Shown here: positions 41,008 to 42,170 of the stretch, piece after piece
How the letters are laid out: each line of letters opens with the position of its first letter
Numbering within the stretch: position 1 is the first letter of the stretch
Assembly: GCA_045602005.1 (NCBI GenBank)
Contig: JAZSAS010000063.1
Location: 1 to 42,170, forward strand
DNA from: UMGS755 sp045602005
Lineage (GTDB): Bacteria; Bacillota; Clostridia; UBA1381; UBA9506
Direction of reading: 5' to 3'
Length of the DNA: 42,170 nucleotides
Notes under the pieces: generated by a model
Databases searched by the model: none
What the model was told of the DNA's origin: nothing
What the model saw: only the letters and a program-made list of their open reading frames with translations
Translations under genes and position numbers: made by a program

Positions 41008-41891
41008 GTCTCTTCCTCCAGTTTTTCTCTGATATATGCCATAATGGCTGCCGCCGCATCCACGCCGGTGCAGTCATATAAATTCTTAAAATGTGCATTA
41101 GAATTGACTTCGCACAAAATCGGCTCTCCATTTTCACCAAACAGAAAATCAACCCCGGCAAAATCAAGACCCAACTGCCTACAAACCTGAATGGCCAGCT
41201 TTTTCTGCATCTCCGTGGGCTCCCATGGCTCCATGCTACCGCCTGCCGTAATATTGGCACGAAAATCGCCGGAATCATTCCGGCGCAGCATGGCCGCAAT
41301 GACACGGTCTCCCACCACCTGCAAACGCACATCCCTGCCAAAGCTTGAACGAATAAATTTCTGAAACAAAAAGGGCGTTCCTGCTAAACGTTTTGCCTGA
41401 GCCTCTGCCTCCTCCAACGTGTGCACAAGATACACCTGCGCACCAAAAGAGCCAAAGCACTCCTTCATCACCATGGGTAGACCCAAGGTTTCTGCCGCCT
41501 GTTTTACAAAGGAAAGCTCCGGATATCCCACCGAAGGGTAAGTCATGGGTGCCATGATGGTTTCAGGCATGGGAACTGAACCGGCAAGGGCCAGATGGGT
41601 CAGGCTTTTATCATCACACAGGGAAATGGCATCAGCACTGTTAAACAGGCGCATGCCCATGCGCTCTAGGAAGCGGGCAAGCCGAATGTCTTTATCCCAA
41701 AACAGCACAAAATCTGCCGCCGACTCCTGATGTGACAAAAAACCCTTATCAAGCGTATGCAAAAGGTCGCCGCCGGTTTTCACAGCTAGGTCCAAACCCG
41801 CCTGCTCGGCCCCACGGCCAAGGCGGTCATAAAGCTCAGTAAATTTATTTGTCTGTAAAAAATGATTCACTACCAACCAGCCTGTTTTCAT
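41001..41891 (-). CDS. ATP-grasp (RimK-like) ligase, first of a tandem pair
   Basis: This 296-residue protein shows preATP-grasp MGMRLFNSADAISLCDDKSLTHLALAGSVPMPET, the ATP-binding LPMVMKECFGSFGAQVYLV (about residue 145), FQKFIRSSFGRDVRLQVVGDRVIAAMLRRN, and FAGVDFLFGENGEPILCEVNSNAHFKNL with the standard E-x-N metal ligands. Family members join an amino acid to a carboxylate, such as glutamate to ribosomal S6 or to coenzymes. Neighbours do not reveal the substrate. GGGGTGA precedes the ATG, and the gene has its own sigma-A promoter, not an obvious sigma-E one, despite standing next to sigE. Confidence 0.85.
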   Translation of the reverse strand: MKTGWLVVNHFLQTNKFTELYDRLGRGAEQAGLDLAVKTGGDLLHTLDKGFLSHQESAADFVLFWDKDIRLARFLERMGMRLFNSADAISLCDDKSLTHLALAGSVPMPETIMAPMTYPSVGYPELSFVKQAAETLGLPMVMKECFGSFGAQVYLVHTLEEAEAQAKRLAGTPFLFQKFIRSSFGRDVRLQVVGDRVIAAMLRRNDSGDFRANITAGGSMEPWEPTEMQKKLAIQVCRQLGLDFAGVDFLFGENGEPILCEVNSNAHFKNLYDCTGVDAAAAIMAYIREKLEEETC

Positions 41892-41910
41892 GGTATCACC
41901 CCAATTTCAC

Positions 41911-41939
41911 ATTGTATCACATCTAAAAACAATCGTCAA
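41911..41939 (-). promoter_or_regulatory. Sigma-A promoter of the ATP-grasp pair
   Basis: On the minus strand TTGACG (41939-41934) and TACAAT (41916-41911) have a 17-base spacer. The leader is only about 13 bases. The IS end begins about 30 bases upstream of the -35. Confidence 0.78.
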
Positions 41940-41998
41940 GACACCTGCATTTGGGGACAGCCCGGACGTTGTAGGTTTACAATAGATGTGTTACATCC

Positions 41999-42040
41999 CA
42001 ACATATTTTATTACGAGTAAACTCATAACAAAATATGTTG
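41999..42040. repeat. Long palindrome in the IS end
   Basis: CAACATATTTT (41999-42009) is exactly repeated inverted as AAAATATGTTG (42030-42040), with inner GAGT/ACTC pairing and only two mismatches. An A-run follows. It could block transcription entering the element, or be bound by transposase. Confidence 0.75.
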
Positions 42041-42052
42041 GCTAAAAAAAGA

Positions 42053-42124
42053 ATACGGAAACCATCCCAAATGTGTTATAGTTAAGTTACCACACAAAAC
42101 TACACAAAGAAGGGGTTTCCGTAT
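42053..42124 (+). repeat. Inverted repeat bracketing the transposase leader
   Basis: ATACGGAAACC (42053-42063) and GGTTTCCGTAT (42114-42124) form a perfect 11-base inverted repeat, the right copy ending directly before the ATG and covering the purine-rich GAAGGGG part. It could hide the start region when transcribed from outside. Confidence 0.7.
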
Positions 42125-42170
42125 ATGAATACTATAACACAAGATATGAAATTTAGACAAGCATTAATTA
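42125..42170 (+). CDS. Transposase N-terminus (partial)
   Basis: The frame MNTITQDMKFRQALI runs off the window. GAAGGGG lies 9-10 bases before the ATG. Such a start resembles helix-turn-helix transposases of IS3/IS481-like elements of Clostridia, as I recall them, but only 15 residues are visible. The setting (inverted repeats, position) is the better evidence. Confidence 0.5.
   Translation, partial: MNTITQDMKFRQALI

Larger units (their letters stand above)
41970..42170 (+). mobile_element. Left end of an insertion sequence (partial)
   Basis: It begins near TGTAGGTTTACAATAGATG (41970 on), the kind of TGT... terminus seen in several IS families. Next come a 42-base near-perfect palindrome (41999-42040), an 11-base inverted repeat flanking the leader (42053-42063 and 42114-42124) and a transposase-like start at 42125. 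The exact end and any target duplication cannot be set without the right end. Confidence 0.6.

Noticed and set aside
1..42170. CRISPR array, prophage, toxin-antitoxin or defence island
   Set aside because: No regularly spaced repeats and no such genes were seen; all genes are core or metabolic except the IS end.

Overview
The window is chromosomal DNA of an endospore-forming Clostridia-type Firmicute. The evidence is the spoIIGA-sigE pair, two T-box leaders, a CIRCE element in front of groESL, a MutL that carries its own endonuclease motif, RecD2 in place of RecBCD, and GGAGG-type ribosome binding sites throughout. GC content is moderate. I cannot name a genus. Nearly all of it is core-genome material. 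The only mobile element seen is the left end of an insertion sequence at the right edge.

Layout, left to right. 1-1403: end of a polyamine ABC transporter operon (potC tail, potD, terminator). 1425-5103: a sigma-A promoter and a tyrosine-type T-box leader (specifier UAC) driving a sodium:solute symporter and an AMP-forming acyl/aryl-CoA ligase. 5113-12932, minus strand: a leucine/branched-chain operon with a second T-box, order ridA-leuA-leuC-leuD-leuB-ilvB-ilvN-GIY-YIG, almost every junction overlapping or nearly so. 13146-14978: a small ferredoxin facing a lone DegT/DnrJ-type aminotransferase, the latter preceded by a structured leader that ends in an intrinsic terminator. 15056-17156, minus: groES-groEL under CIRCE. 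17244-20615, plus: HI0933-family flavoprotein, hflX, yigZ-like gene. 20657-36706, minus: a run of 14 housekeeping genes, pyrH-frr-uppS-cdsA-dxr-rseP-mutL-miaA-recD2-trmR-pth-mfd-prsA (with a promoter for prsA inside the end of mfd). 36942-38340, minus: a GtrA/GtrB-like pair. 38469-40163, plus: spoIIGA-sigE behind a promoter with an unusually long spacer. 40144-41939, minus: two tandem ATP-grasp ligases. 41970-42170: IS end with the first codons of a transposase.

How the parts work together. The leu operon makes acetolactate and runs the leucine branch, and should be switched on when tRNA-Leu is uncharged. The symporter-ligase unit should be switched on when tRNA-Tyr is uncharged. A ligase under tyrosine control is unexpected and may mean salvage of an aryl acid to tyrosine; this is the most interesting metabolic hypothesis here. 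The long minus-strand run joins nucleotide and translation genes, isoprenoid and phospholipid synthesis, membrane proteolysis, DNA repair and tRNA modification. SpoIIGA processes pro-SigE at the start of mother-cell gene expression. The ATP-grasp pair beside it has its own vegetative-type promoter and an unknown substrate.

Limits: promoter, T-box, leader and IS calls come from reading the sequence by eye. No folding, alignment or database search was run.
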